This document shows, in pieces, positions 1-6,687 of a DNA stretch of 7,711 nt. The first letter of the stretch is position 1. Each line of letters opens with the position of its first letter. The position numbers and the translations under genes were made by a program. The DNA lies in the NCBI GenBank assembly GCA_027486275.1, contig JAIXPM010000035.1, positions 1 through 7,711 on the forward strand, read 5' to 3'. The notes beneath the pieces are model-generated. The model worked only from the letters and a program-made list of their open reading frames with translations, was not told the DNA's origin and did not search any database. The DNA is from Sphingomonadales bacterium. GTDB lineage: Bacteria; Pseudomonadota; Alphaproteobacteria; Sphingomonadales; Sphingomonadaceae.

Positions 1-429
1 AACTGCGTGGGCAAATATGATCTGCAGTGCGAACTGCCGCGCTTCCGCTATCGCCACTCGCTCACCACCACCTGGCGCACGCCGTGGACGGTCGATATCG
101 CCCTGAACTGGCGCTACCAATCGGCGGTGGACCGCATCCTGTCGATCAACCCGACGACCGGCGTGCCGGTGACCTGGACGGAAGGTGGCCGCGGCAACTT
201 CACCGGCGCGCGGCTGAATGCGGAAAGCTACATCGATCTCACCGCCTTCTGGACCGTCACCAAGGGGCTGCAACTGCGGGCCGGTGTGCGCAACCTGCTC
301 GACAATGATCCGCCGGTGGTGCCGCAGTTCAACCCGGCACCGTCGTTCACCGTCGAAGGCAATACCGTCTCCGGCGTGTACGAAGCCGTCGGTCGCTTCA
401 TCTTCGTCGGCGCCAACGTCAGCTTCTGA
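1..429 (+). CDS. TonB-dependent outer-membrane receptor, C-terminal fragment (5' end outside window)
   Basis: This is the last 142 codons of a TonB-dependent receptor, read in frame from base 1 and ending at TGA 427-429. Such receptors are 22-strand outer-membrane barrels that import siderophores, peptides, sugars or cobalamin using energy from TonB-ExbBD. What is visible: alternating hydrophobic/polar beta-strand segments; a Cys pair (C2 and C10 of the fragment) in a short loop just before a PRFRYRH strand, a layout common in sphingomonad and other proteobacterial receptors; the near-terminal motif NLLDNDPP (residues 98-105), matching the usual 'N-L-D-DPP' turn; and a terminal phenylalanine in NVSF, the signal recognised by the BAM assembly machinery. 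The plug domain and TonB box lie outside the window, so the substrate cannot be read. It is followed by its own terminator, so it is probably not co-transcribed with the genes downstream, though it may work with them. The family assignment is secure; the substrate is unknown. Confidence 0.93.
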   Translation, partial: NCVGKYDLQCELPRFRYRHSLTTTWRTPWTVDIALNWRYQSAVDRILSINPTTGVPVTWTEGGRGNFTGARLNAESYIDLTAFWTVTKGLQLRAGVRNLLDNDPPVVPQFNPAPSFTVEGNTVSGVYEAVGRFIFVGANVSF

Positions 430-472
430 CGCTTGGCCTGACGCTGCTCGCAGCCTGGTCAGCGTACCGGTT

Positions 473-489
473 CCGGCGGCGTTCGCCGG
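473..489. repeat. Small GC-rich inverted repeat in the intergenic gap
   Basis: CCGGCG at 473-478 and CGCCGG at 484-489 are perfect inverted copies around a 5-base GCGTT loop, giving a 6-bp all-G/C stem about 45 bases after the receptor stop codon. No T-run follows, so it is not a terminator by itself. It could protect the receptor mRNA 3' end or be chance in GC-rich DNA. No function is claimed. Confidence 0.3.
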
Positions 490-516
490 GGCGAAACCGA
501 AGGGCCAGTGGCCGCA

Positions 517-560
517 CATGGGGCCTGTCTCTCATCCCCGAGACGGCCCCATGATTTCTT
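517..560 (+). terminator. Rho-independent terminator of the TonB-dependent receptor gene
   Basis: The arms 517-531 and 540-553 pair into a 14-bp stem with a single bulged T at 526 and an 8-base loop (532-539, TCATCCCC). The stem base carries ATGGGGCC against GGCCCCAT, and the upper part GTCTC against GAGAC. A T-rich stretch, TTTCTT, follows at 555-560. The stem is long and GC-rich, and the T-run is on the + strand side only, so it should end transcription coming from the receptor gene and not act in the other direction. It separates the receptor from the downstream operon. Confidence 0.8.
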
Positions 561-586
561 GAGTTATCATCGTTGGCCCGTAGACT
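559..586 (+). promoter_or_regulatory. Candidate sigma70-type promoter for the downstream operon
   Basis: TTGAGT at 559-564 and TAGACT at 581-586 each match 4 of 6 bases of the -35 (TTGACA) and -10 (TATAAT) consensus, with a 16-base spacer. Transcription would start near 592-595, leaving a leader of about 20 bases before the ATG at 614. Because a terminator lies immediately upstream and no promoter-like pair is better placed, some promoter must sit about here if the downstream genes are transcribed independently. The exact boxes are weak and the call is tentative. Confidence 0.35.
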
Positions 587-600
587 GGCTGCACCGCATT

Positions 601-606
601 GAGGAG
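601..606 (+). promoter_or_regulatory. Ribosome binding site of the BNR/Asp-box protein gene
   Basis: GAGGAG lies 7 bases before the ATG at 614. It decides the start: the in-frame TTG at 599 would overlap this site and has no Shine-Dalgarno of its own, whereas the ATG at 614 is ideally spaced and opens directly into a signal peptide. Confidence 0.8.
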
Positions 607-613
607 TGCCGAA

Positions 614-3600
614 ATGTCCGCTTCCGCTGATCGATTGAACGCCGCCGCCTGGCTGGTGCGCGCTGCATCCGCGGCCGTTGCAGCCGCGTTGCTCGGTTCT
701 GCCGCGCTGGCGGCCGCACCGGACGGATTGGTGCCGGATGATCTGAAGGCACTGGAATGGCGCGAAGTCGGCACGGCCATGCCGAGCGGGCGGATCGCGC
801 GCTTTGCCGTGCATCCCACCGATCAGCGCATCATCTACGCCGCCAGCGCCTCGGGCGGCCTGTGGAAGACGGTGAACGCCGGGGCGAGCTGGACGCCCAT
901 CTTCGAAAAGCAGGGCAGCGTTTCGATGGGCGCGGTGACACTTGACCCGAAGGATCCCAACACCGTCTGGCTCGGCACCGGCGAGCAGAACAATGTGCGC
1001 AGCTCGCTTTATGGCGATGGCGTTTATCGGTCGAAGGACGGTGGCGCGACCTGGGAGCATATGGGGCTGAAGGACAGCCGGCACATCGGCCGCATCCTCG
1101 TGCATCCCAATGATAGCAACACGGTCTATGTGGCTGCGCTCGGCTCGCTGTGGGGGGCGGGCGAGGAGCGCGGCCTGTACCGCACCCGCGATGGCGGCAA
1201 GACGTGGACGCGGCTGCTGCGGCCGAGCCAGTTCACCGGTGTCGTGGAAGTCGCCATGCATCCGGGCAACCCCAACATAATTTATGCCGCCACCTTCCAG
1301 CGCGAACGGCGCCAGTGGAGCATGATCGGCGGCGGCAGCGAAGGCGGCCTGTGGCGCAGCACCGATGGCGGCGATACGTGGGCGCGGGTGGGCAATGGCT
1401 TTCCCACCACCGCTGTCGGCCGGGTGGGCGTCACCTTCTGCCCCGGCAAGCCCGACATGCTGTATGCGACCGCCGTTGGCCCCGATGGCGGCACCTTCCG
1501 GTCAACCGATGGCGGCACTTCGTGGGAACGGCGCAACAAGGAAATTCAAAGCCATTGGTATTATGGCGAAATCTTCTGCGATCCGATGAATCCGGAACGC
1601 ATCTATGTGCCAACCACGCCGCTGTCGCGATCGGATGATGGCGGCAAGAGCTTCACCAATGTGCTCAAGGGCCAGGTCCACGCCGACAATCACACGATGT
1701 GGATCAACCCGAAGGACAGCGATCACCTGATCCTGGGCAATGATGGCGGCATGTACACGTCGCGCGATGGCGGCCAGCGCTGGACTTGGCAGTCCAATCT
1801 GCCGCTGATGCAGCTTTATACGGTGGCGGCCGACATGCAGGAGCCGTTCTATCACGTCTATGGCGGCACCCAGGACAATGGATCGTGGGGCGGCCCCATC
1901 GGCACCCGTTTTGAAGACGGCATCGCCAACGAGGATTTCCTGTTCCTGTCGGGCGGCGATGGCTTCTACGCGGTGGCAGATCCTACTGATCCGGACACCC
2001 TCTATTCCCAGGCGCAATATGGTGGCCTTGTCCGCACCAACCGCAAGAGCATGGCGCAGAAGCGCATCCAGCCGTGGCAGCCGCAGAAGGGCGAATTCCC
2101 GCCCTATCGCTGGAACTGGAGCGCGCCGTTCGTCATATCCCCGCATGATCCGAAAACACTGTATTTCGGCGCCAACGTGGTGTTCCGCAGCCGTGATCGC
2201 GGCGATACGTGGGAACGCATCAGCCCGGATCTCACCCGCCAGTTGAGCCGCGATGCGCTGCCGCTGCAAGGCAAGATCCAGCCGGCAAACGCCATCGATC
2301 TGCATTCCAGCACCGCGCTGTATGGCAACACCCACTCGCTTTCGGTATCCACCATGCGGCCGGGCTTGATCGCCGCTGGCACCGACGATGGCCTGATCCA
2401 GGTGAGCCGCGATGACGGGCGGACGTGGGCCAAATCGTCCGTCTTCCCCGGCGTGGCCAACCAGAAAAAGGTCGGCATGGTGGCATGGTCGTCCACCAAC
2501 GAGGGCACGCTGGTGGCGGTGTTCGATGGCCATCAGGACAATGATTTTGCGCCGCATGTGGTGCGCAGCGACGATTTTGGCGCGACGTGGCGGAACATCA
2601 CCGCCGATCTGCCGGCCTTCGGCCCCACCAAGAGCATCGCCGTGCATCCGAAGAATGGCGAACTGCTGTTCGTTGGCACCGATATGGGCGTGTATTTCAG
2701 CTGCGATGGCGGCGGGCATTGGCTGCCGTTGCGGTCTGGCCTGCCCACCAACAGTGTGCAGGGCCTGATGGTCCACCCGCGCGAGAATGATCTGGTGATC
2801 GGCACCCACGGCCGCGGTTTCTGGGTGCTGGACGATATCAACCTGGTGGAGAAGCTGACGCCCGACGTTGTCGCCTCGCACTCCTATCTGGCGCCGCTGC
2901 GCCGGGGCACGCAAATCCGCGATGTGCCGCGCGGCCGCAAGAACGCCGGCAACAGCTATTTCACCACCAAGAACCCGCCGCGCGGCGCGATCATCGATTA
3001 TTGGGTGGGTAGCGCCGCCGTTGGCCAGACCGTGAAGATCGACATCGTGGACGGCAACGGCACGCTGGTGCGCAGCCTGGCCCAACCGGCAGCGGCGCGT
3101 GGGGCGCAGCGCGCGGTGTGGGACCTGCGGTTCGAAGCGCCGCCCAATGCCTCCATGTCGGAATATCGCCGGATGCCCGGGCGGTTCGTGATGCCGGGCA
3201 CCTATCAGGTGAAGCTGACGGTGGGTGACAAGGTGCACATGCAGCCTTTGGCGGTGCGGCTTGATCCGGCGATCAGCCTTTCGGCGGCAGACAGCGCCGC
3301 GCTGGACGCGATCGGCGCCACGCAGGCCCGGCTGGTGGCGGCGACCTATCATGCGAACAAGACGCTGGCTCCCGGCCTGTCGCAACTGACCGCGACGGTG
3401 AAGGCCCTGAAGGACGCCAAGGCTGACCGCAAACTGGTGGCCCAGGCCGAAGCGGCGCTGAAGGAAGCCGAGCGGCTCAATGTCATCCTCAACGGCCGGG
3501 AAGAGGGCATTGCCCAGCAGGAAACCTTCCTGCCGCTGGCCGAACTGACCCAGCGGCTCTACATCTCCACCCAGGACTATTCGGCTGCGCCCGATCCGGC

Positions 3601-3760
3601 CCAGCGCCAGCTGACGGCATCGGCGGAGGCTGATGTGAAGACATTCTACAAGGATCTGGGCGTGCTGGTTTCCGATACCCTGCCGGCCGTGCAGAAGGCG
3701 GTAACGGCGGCCGGTGTGGCATGGCAGGGCGAACTGCCGCGCATGCCGGCCCAGCCGTGA
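614..3760 (+). CDS. Exported BNR/Asp-box beta-propeller protein (VPS10/sortilin-like, 'glycosyl hydrolase' family of unknown function)
   Basis: The product is a 1048-residue exported protein of a family widespread in bacteria and usually named glycosyl hydrolase, BNR-repeat or VPS10-domain protein. No enzymatic activity is established for the family as far as I know. A Sec signal peptide spans residues 1 to about 33-35 (Arg16, hydrophobic Ala/Leu core, AAA before Pro36). Eleven Asp-box-like motifs (S-x-D-G-G-x-T-W type) run from residue 85 to 703, implying tandem propellers. Between blades are motifs I recognise from this family: HADNH (356-360), GNDGG (375-379), QDNGSW (420-425), GGDGFY (447-452) and GTHGRGFW (730-737). 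After the propellers comes a FlgD/Ig-like beta domain (about 791-885, with VWDLRFEAP and PGTYQVKLTV), then an Ala/Lys/Glu-rich helical tail (about 886-1048). It is the first gene of the likely operon; its stop touches a GTG in frame with the peptidase gene. Alternatives are a GH74-like glycosidase or a non-catalytic binding protein. Family confidence is high, function low. Confidence 0.9.
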   Translation: MSASADRLNAAAWLVRAASAAVAAALLGSAALAAAPDGLVPDDLKALEWREVGTAMPSGRIARFAVHPTDQRIIYAASASGGLWKTVNAGASWTPIFEKQGSVSMGAVTLDPKDPNTVWLGTGEQNNVRSSLYGDGVYRSKDGGATWEHMGLKDSRHIGRILVHPNDSNTVYVAALGSLWGAGEERGLYRTRDGGKTWTRLLRPSQFTGVVEVAMHPGNPNIIYAATFQRERRQWSMIGGGSEGGLWRSTDGGDTWARVGNGFPTTAVGRVGVTFCPGKPDMLYATAVGPDGGTFRSTDGGTSWERRNKEIQSHWYYGEIFCDPMNPERIYVPTTPLSRSDDGGKSFTNVLKGQVHADNHTMWINPKDSDHLILGNDGGMYTSRDGGQRWTWQSNLPLMQLYTVAADMQEPFYHVYGGTQDNGSWGGPIGTRFEDGIANEDFLFLSGGDGFYAVADPTDPDTLYSQAQYGGLVRTNRKSMAQKRIQPWQPQKGEFPPYRWNWSAPFVISPHDPKTLYFGANVVFRSRDRGDTWERISPDLTRQLSRDALPLQGKIQPANAIDLHSSTALYGNTHSLSVSTMRPGLIAAGTDDGLIQVSRDDGRTWAKSSVFPGVANQKKVGMVAWSSTNEGTLVAVFDGHQDNDFAPHVVRSDDFGATWRNITADLPAFGPTKSIAVHPKNGELLFVGTDMGVYFSCDGGGHWLPLRSGLPTNSVQGLMVHPRENDLVIGTHGRGFWVLDDINLVEKLTPDVVASHSYLAPLRRGTQIRDVPRGRKNAGNSYFTTKNPPRGAIIDYWVGSAAVGQTVKIDIVDGNGTLVRSLAQPAAARGAQRAVWDLRFEAPPNASMSEYRRMPGRFVMPGTYQVKLTVGDKVHMQPLAVRLDPAISLSAADSAALDAIGATQARLVAATYHANKTLAPGLSQLTATVKALKDAKADRKLVAQAEAALKEAERLNVILNGREEGIAQQETFLPLAELTQRLYISTQDYSAAPDPAQRQLTASAEADVKTFYKDLGVLVSDTLPAVQKAVTAAGVAWQGELPRMPAQP
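866..2722 (+). repeat. Eleven Asp-box (BNR) motifs encoded in tandem
   Basis: Each motif is a 9-residue S/T-x-D-G-G-x-T/S-W-like turn. First residues (protein numbering from ATG 614) are 85, 139, 190, 248, 296, 339, 382, 525, 597, 651 and 695. Well-formed copies include RSKDGGATW, RTRDGGKTW, RSTDGGDTW and RSTDGGTSW. The one at 85 (KTVNAGASW) is degenerate because Asp is replaced by Asn; those at 525 (RSRDRGDTW), 597 (VSRDDGRTW) and 651 (RSDDFGATW) lose one Gly; the one at 339 ends in Phe. Spacing is about 40-60 residues except a gap of about 140 between 382 and 525. That gap probably marks the junction between two propellers, or blades without an Asp box. At DNA level the copies share GATGGCGGC but are otherwise diverged. 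Confidence 0.85.
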
Positions 3761-3762
3761 AC

Positions 3763-3766
3763 GAGG
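3763..3766 (+). promoter_or_regulatory. Ribosome binding site deciding the M24 peptidase start
   Basis: GAGG lies 5 bases before ATG 3772 and only 2 bases before ATG 3769; a third ATG at 3778 is 11 bases away. The spacing favours 3772. A GTG at 3757 overlaps the upstream stop as GTGA and is also in frame, but has no purine-rich site before it. Confidence 0.5.
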
Positions 3767-3771
3767 TGATG

Positions 3772-5193
3772 ATGCGCATGAAAATCCTGGCGGCCCTGAT
3801 CGCGGCGGCGGTGGCCTCTCCGCTGCTCGCTCACGGCACCTCGCTGCTGCCGATCGAAACGGTGAAGATGCGCGAAGGCCATCGCGAAGCCGCCATCGCC
3901 CGCCGCGCCGAGTTCATGAAGCGCATGAAGGGCGGCCTGGCCGTCATCACCAGTGCCGATCGCACACAGCACAACCTGTATGAATCATACACCGACGACA
4001 TGGAAAACAAGGACTTCGTGTTCCTGACCGGCATCTATGATTCACTGCCGCCCGGCCATGTGCTGGTGCTCAATCCCGGTGGCGGCACCTACAAGGAAGT
4101 GCTCTACACCGACATGAGCCCCTATGAGGCGGCGCGGCTGTCGGGCATCAAATATGTGTTCCCGCGCGCCAAGTTCCTCGAACATATGAGCAGCGCGCTG
4201 ACCGATTATCGAAACCTGCGTATCACGCAGCTGCGCTTCAAGGAAGTCGCCTCCGATCTGTCGCGCGGCTGGGGCGACGGCGAAAAATTGCTCTATGTGA
4301 ACTATCCGCACATCGACAATCTGAACGAGCCGCCGGCGCCGCGCCTGGCGTTCATGGATCGCATTCGCGCCACCACCAGCGAAGTGGTGTTCAAGGATGC
4401 CGGCGACATCATCGATGCGCAGCGCATGGTGCTCGATCCCTTTGCCCGCGCCAACATGGAGCGGAGCATCGCCATCACCCGCATGGGCCTGATGGAGGGC
4501 ATGAAGTTTGCCAAGCCCGGCCTCTCCACGCTGCAGGTGATGCAGACCGTGGATTATGTCTATCGCTTCCACGGTGCGACCCTGGGCTTTGCCACCGGCG
4601 TGGCGCTGGCCAGCAACATGAACGAGGAACTGAAGTGGGAATCGGCCGCCGCCGAAGAAGCGGCGCGCAAGGGCGATGCGCTCATCAAGCCCGGCATGCT
4701 GGTGCATTTCGATACCGGTGCGGCGATGAACCATTATTCGTCTGACGTGCAGCGCACGGTGCCGGTGGATGGCAAGTTTACCCCGGAACAGCGCCGCATC
4801 TATCAGGGCGTGCTGGATGTGCAGAAGGCAGTGATCGCCGCCGTAAAGCCTGGCGTGACCTGGGCCCAGCTGCAGAAGATCGCCGAAGACGGCCTGCGCG
4901 CCAAGGGCGGCTGGGACAAGAGCTACACCTATGGCATCGGGCATTTCATCGGCATGGAAACGCATGAACATGGCGATTATGTCGGGCCGCTGAAGCCCGG
5001 CATGATCATCGCCATCGAACAGGGCGCCGTGGTGAACGGCACCCGCGTTGCCTTTGAAGACGATGTGCTGGTGACGGCGACCGGGCATGAGTGGCTGACC
5101 CGTTCCATCCCGATCGAGATCGACGAGGTGGAGGCGCTGCTGCGTCAGCCTTCCATGGCGGTGCCCAAGGCGGTAGGCTCTCCGCAACCGTGA
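3772..5193 (+). CDS. Exported M24-family metallopeptidase (Xaa-Pro aminopeptidase/prolidase type)
   Basis: The product (473 residues) belongs to the pita-bread-fold M24 family, which removes N-terminal residues, often before proline, using two metal ions. A signal peptide (MRMK, then a hydrophobic Ala/Leu core ending near LLAHG, about residue 22) places it in the periplasm or outside, unlike the cytoplasmic PepP enzymes. An aminopeptidase P/creatinase-like N-domain runs from about 40 to 200 (including DFVFLTGIYDS), and the catalytic domain from about 215 to 445. The five metal ligands are all visible: D314 (HFDTG), D325 (SSDVQRT), H391 (GIGHFIG), E416 (AIEQG) and E429 (FEDDVLVT); H398 in METHEHG matches the second catalytic histidine. 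Two departures: the usual E-P-G is E-Q-G at 416-418, and no histidine occurs where the 'SGxN...HY' substrate-side histidine normally lies, about 17 residues before D314. The start is chosen by GAGG at 3763; the true start could be 3757, 3769 or 3778. It lies 11 bases after the propeller gene and is probably co-transcribed with it. Family is sure; substrate is not. Confidence 0.9.
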   Translation: MRMKILAALIAAAVASPLLAHGTSLLPIETVKMREGHREAAIARRAEFMKRMKGGLAVITSADRTQHNLYESYTDDMENKDFVFLTGIYDSLPPGHVLVLNPGGGTYKEVLYTDMSPYEAARLSGIKYVFPRAKFLEHMSSALTDYRNLRITQLRFKEVASDLSRGWGDGEKLLYVNYPHIDNLNEPPAPRLAFMDRIRATTSEVVFKDAGDIIDAQRMVLDPFARANMERSIAITRMGLMEGMKFAKPGLSTLQVMQTVDYVYRFHGATLGFATGVALASNMNEELKWESAAAEEAARKGDALIKPGMLVHFDTGAAMNHYSSDVQRTVPVDGKFTPEQRRIYQGVLDVQKAVIAAVKPGVTWAQLQKIAEDGLRAKGGWDKSYTYGIGHFIGMETHEHGDYVGPLKPGMIIAIEQGAVVNGTRVAFEDDVLVTATGHEWLTRSIPIEIDEVEALLRQPSMAVPKAVGSPQP

Positions 5194-5215
5194 TCGCAGG
5201 TGCGGGTCACGCCCC

Positions 5216-5223
5216 AGGACGAG
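5216..5223 (+). promoter_or_regulatory. Ribosome binding site deciding the acyl-CoA ligase start
   Basis: AGGACGAG precedes ATG 5229, with the AGGA core ending 9 bases upstream. This supports ATG 5229 over the in-frame GTG at 5190, which overlaps the peptidase stop codon (GTGA) and has only a poor, distant GGTAGG at 5172-5177. Confidence 0.55.
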
Positions 5224-5228
5224 TTTTG

Positions 5229-6686
5229 ATGCTGCCCGACCAGTTTACCCCCATCACTGATCTGCTGCGGCTGCACGCCCGCGCCGGCGACAAGCCGGCG
5301 ATCATCGATGGTGATACCAGCATCAGTTGGGCGGATCTGGACGCACTGGTGGACCGTGCGGCGGTGGCGCTGCTGAACCGGGGTCATGGCAAGGGCCAAT
5401 GCATCGCCATCGCGGCGGGCATGAGCTGGGCCTATCTGGTGCTGTGGCTGGGGGCGCTGCGTGCCGGCCTTTCCGTGGCGCCGCTGCCGCAATCGGCGAC
5501 CGAAGACACCATCGCGATGATGGCGGCCGATGCCGATGCAGTGCAGCTGTTCCGCGATCCCGATCTGGGCGCCATCGACAATTGGCTGGCACCGCCCGGC
5601 ACGCGCGCACCGGATGTGGCGATCGGGCCCGATGATCCGTTCAACCTCATTTATTCCAGCGGCACCACCGGCCGGCCCAAGGGCATCGTGCAGCCACACC
5701 GCCAGCGCTGGGCGCATGTGCAGCGCGGCGTGACCCAAGGCTATGGTCCAGAGGCGGTCACGCTGGTGGCGACCCCGCTGTACAGCAACACCACGCTGGT
5801 CAGCCTGTTTCCCACCATCGGGCTGGGCGGCACGTTGGTGTTGCTGCCGAAATTCTCGGCGCAGGCCTTTCTGGAATTGAGCGAACGGCACCGCGCAACG
5901 CACGTGATGCTGGTGCCGGTGCAATATCGCCGCTTGATGGAGTTTCCCGATTTCGATCGATTCGACCTTTCATCGTACCGGCGCAAATTCTGCACTTCGG
6001 CCCCGTTCCCCGCTGCGTTGAAGGCGCAGGTGCTGGCGCGCTGGCCCGGCGGGCTGACCGAATATTATGGCATGACCGAAGGCGGCGGCACCTGCATCCT
6101 GCAGTGCCATGAGCATCCCGACAAACTGGCCACCGTTGGCCAGCCGGCGGCCGGCAGCGACATCAGGATCATCAACGAGGCCGGCGAACAACTGCCGGCC
6201 GGTGCAACTGGCGAGGTGGTCGGGCGTTCACCCGCCATGATGACGGGTTATCACAAGCTGCCGGACGCCACCCGCGGCGTCTTATGGTTCAGCCCGCAAG
6301 GCGAGCGTTTCATCCGCACCGGCGATATCGGCCGCTTTGATGACGATGGCTTCCTGACCCTGCTCGACAGAGCCAAGGACGTGATCATTTCCGGCGGGTT
6401 CAACATCTATCCCATCGATATCGAACAGGTGCTGCAAACCCATCCCGGCATCGAAGATTGTGCCGTTGTGGGTGTGCCGTCCGAGCAATGGGGGGAAACG
6501 CCCGTCGCCTTCGTGGTCGCCGCCACACCGCTGGATGGTGCCACCGTGAAGCAATGGCTGAACGACCGGCTGGGCAAGAACCAGCGCGTGCTGGACGTGA
6601 TCCAGATCGACCAATTGCCCCGCAGTGAAATCGGCAAGGTGCTCAAGCGTGCCTTGCGTGATCGCTATCTTGCCGCGTTGACGTAA
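5229..6686 (+). CDS. Class I adenylate-forming acyl-CoA ligase (AMP-binding family)
   Basis: A 485-residue cytoplasmic enzyme expected to activate a carboxylic acid with ATP to an acyl-AMP and transfer it to CoA. It has no signal peptide and no fused carrier domain. The family's core motifs are in order: the Gly/Ser/Thr-rich ATP loop SSGTTGRPKG (143-152), YYGMTE (279-284), TGD with the ribose-binding D366, hinge-side R381 in DRAKD, SGGFNIYP (388-395), and the catalytic lysine K470 in PRSEIGKVLKR. The large N-domain covers about 1-380 and the mobile C-domain 382-485. The A5 region and NIYP motif resemble medium-chain, aromatic or cyclohexanecarboxylate-type ligases and 4-coumarate ligases more than very-long-chain ones, but the substrate cannot be assigned from motifs. 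It starts 35 bases after the peptidase gene and ends 12 bases before ald, so it sits inside the likely operon. All catalytic residues are present, so it should be active. Family sure; acid substrate unknown. Confidence 0.93.
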   Translation: MLPDQFTPITDLLRLHARAGDKPAIIDGDTSISWADLDALVDRAAVALLNRGHGKGQCIAIAAGMSWAYLVLWLGALRAGLSVAPLPQSATEDTIAMMAADADAVQLFRDPDLGAIDNWLAPPGTRAPDVAIGPDDPFNLIYSSGTTGRPKGIVQPHRQRWAHVQRGVTQGYGPEAVTLVATPLYSNTTLVSLFPTIGLGGTLVLLPKFSAQAFLELSERHRATHVMLVPVQYRRLMEFPDFDRFDLSSYRRKFCTSAPFPAALKAQVLARWPGGLTEYYGMTEGGGTCILQCHEHPDKLATVGQPAAGSDIRIINEAGEQLPAGATGEVVGRSPAMMTGYHKLPDATRGVLWFSPQGERFIRTGDIGRFDDDGFLTLLDRAKDVIISGGFNIYPIDIEQVLQTHPGIEDCAVVGVPSEQWGETPVAFVVAATPLDGATVKQWLNDRLGKNQRVLDVIQIDQLPRSEIGKVLKRALRDRYLAALT

Positions 6687-6687
6687 C

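Noticed and set aside
503..513. GGCCAGTGGCC short palindrome as a regulator operator
   Set aside because: Only 4-bp arms around 3 bases, expected by chance in GC-rich DNA, with no second copy near the promoter.
599..613. TTG at 599 as the start of the propeller protein
   Set aside because: It overlaps the GAGGAG that serves ATG 614, has no ribosome binding site of its own, and adds only five residues before the signal peptide.
430..613. A small gene or RNA gene in the gap after the receptor
   Set aside because: The open frames here are extensions of shadows of the receptor gene with no own start signal. The only structure seen is the terminator, a small hairpin and a weak promoter.
866..2722. 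Tandem DNA repeat or CRISPR-like array in the propeller gene
   Set aside because: The recurring GATGGCGGC is coding for Asp-box turns. Copies are diverged, unequally spaced and in frame, so this is a protein repeat, not an array.
1502..3385. A 627-codon open frame on the minus strand inside the propeller gene
   Set aside because: Its translation is rich in His, Arg, Ala and Ile with no recognisable domain, it is fully antisense to a clearly conserved gene, and long antisense frames are common in GC-rich DNA with this codon bias.
4042..5187. A 381-codon minus-strand open frame inside the M24 gene
   Set aside because: Same reason: His-rich shadow of a real coding frame, with no plausible start signal or domain.
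5091..5228. An N-terminal extension of the acyl-CoA ligase starting at ATG 5091
   Set aside because: It would overlap the peptidase gene by 103 bases. The extra residues are Gly/Arg/Ala-rich and unlike the family, and a good ribosome binding site precedes ATG 5229.
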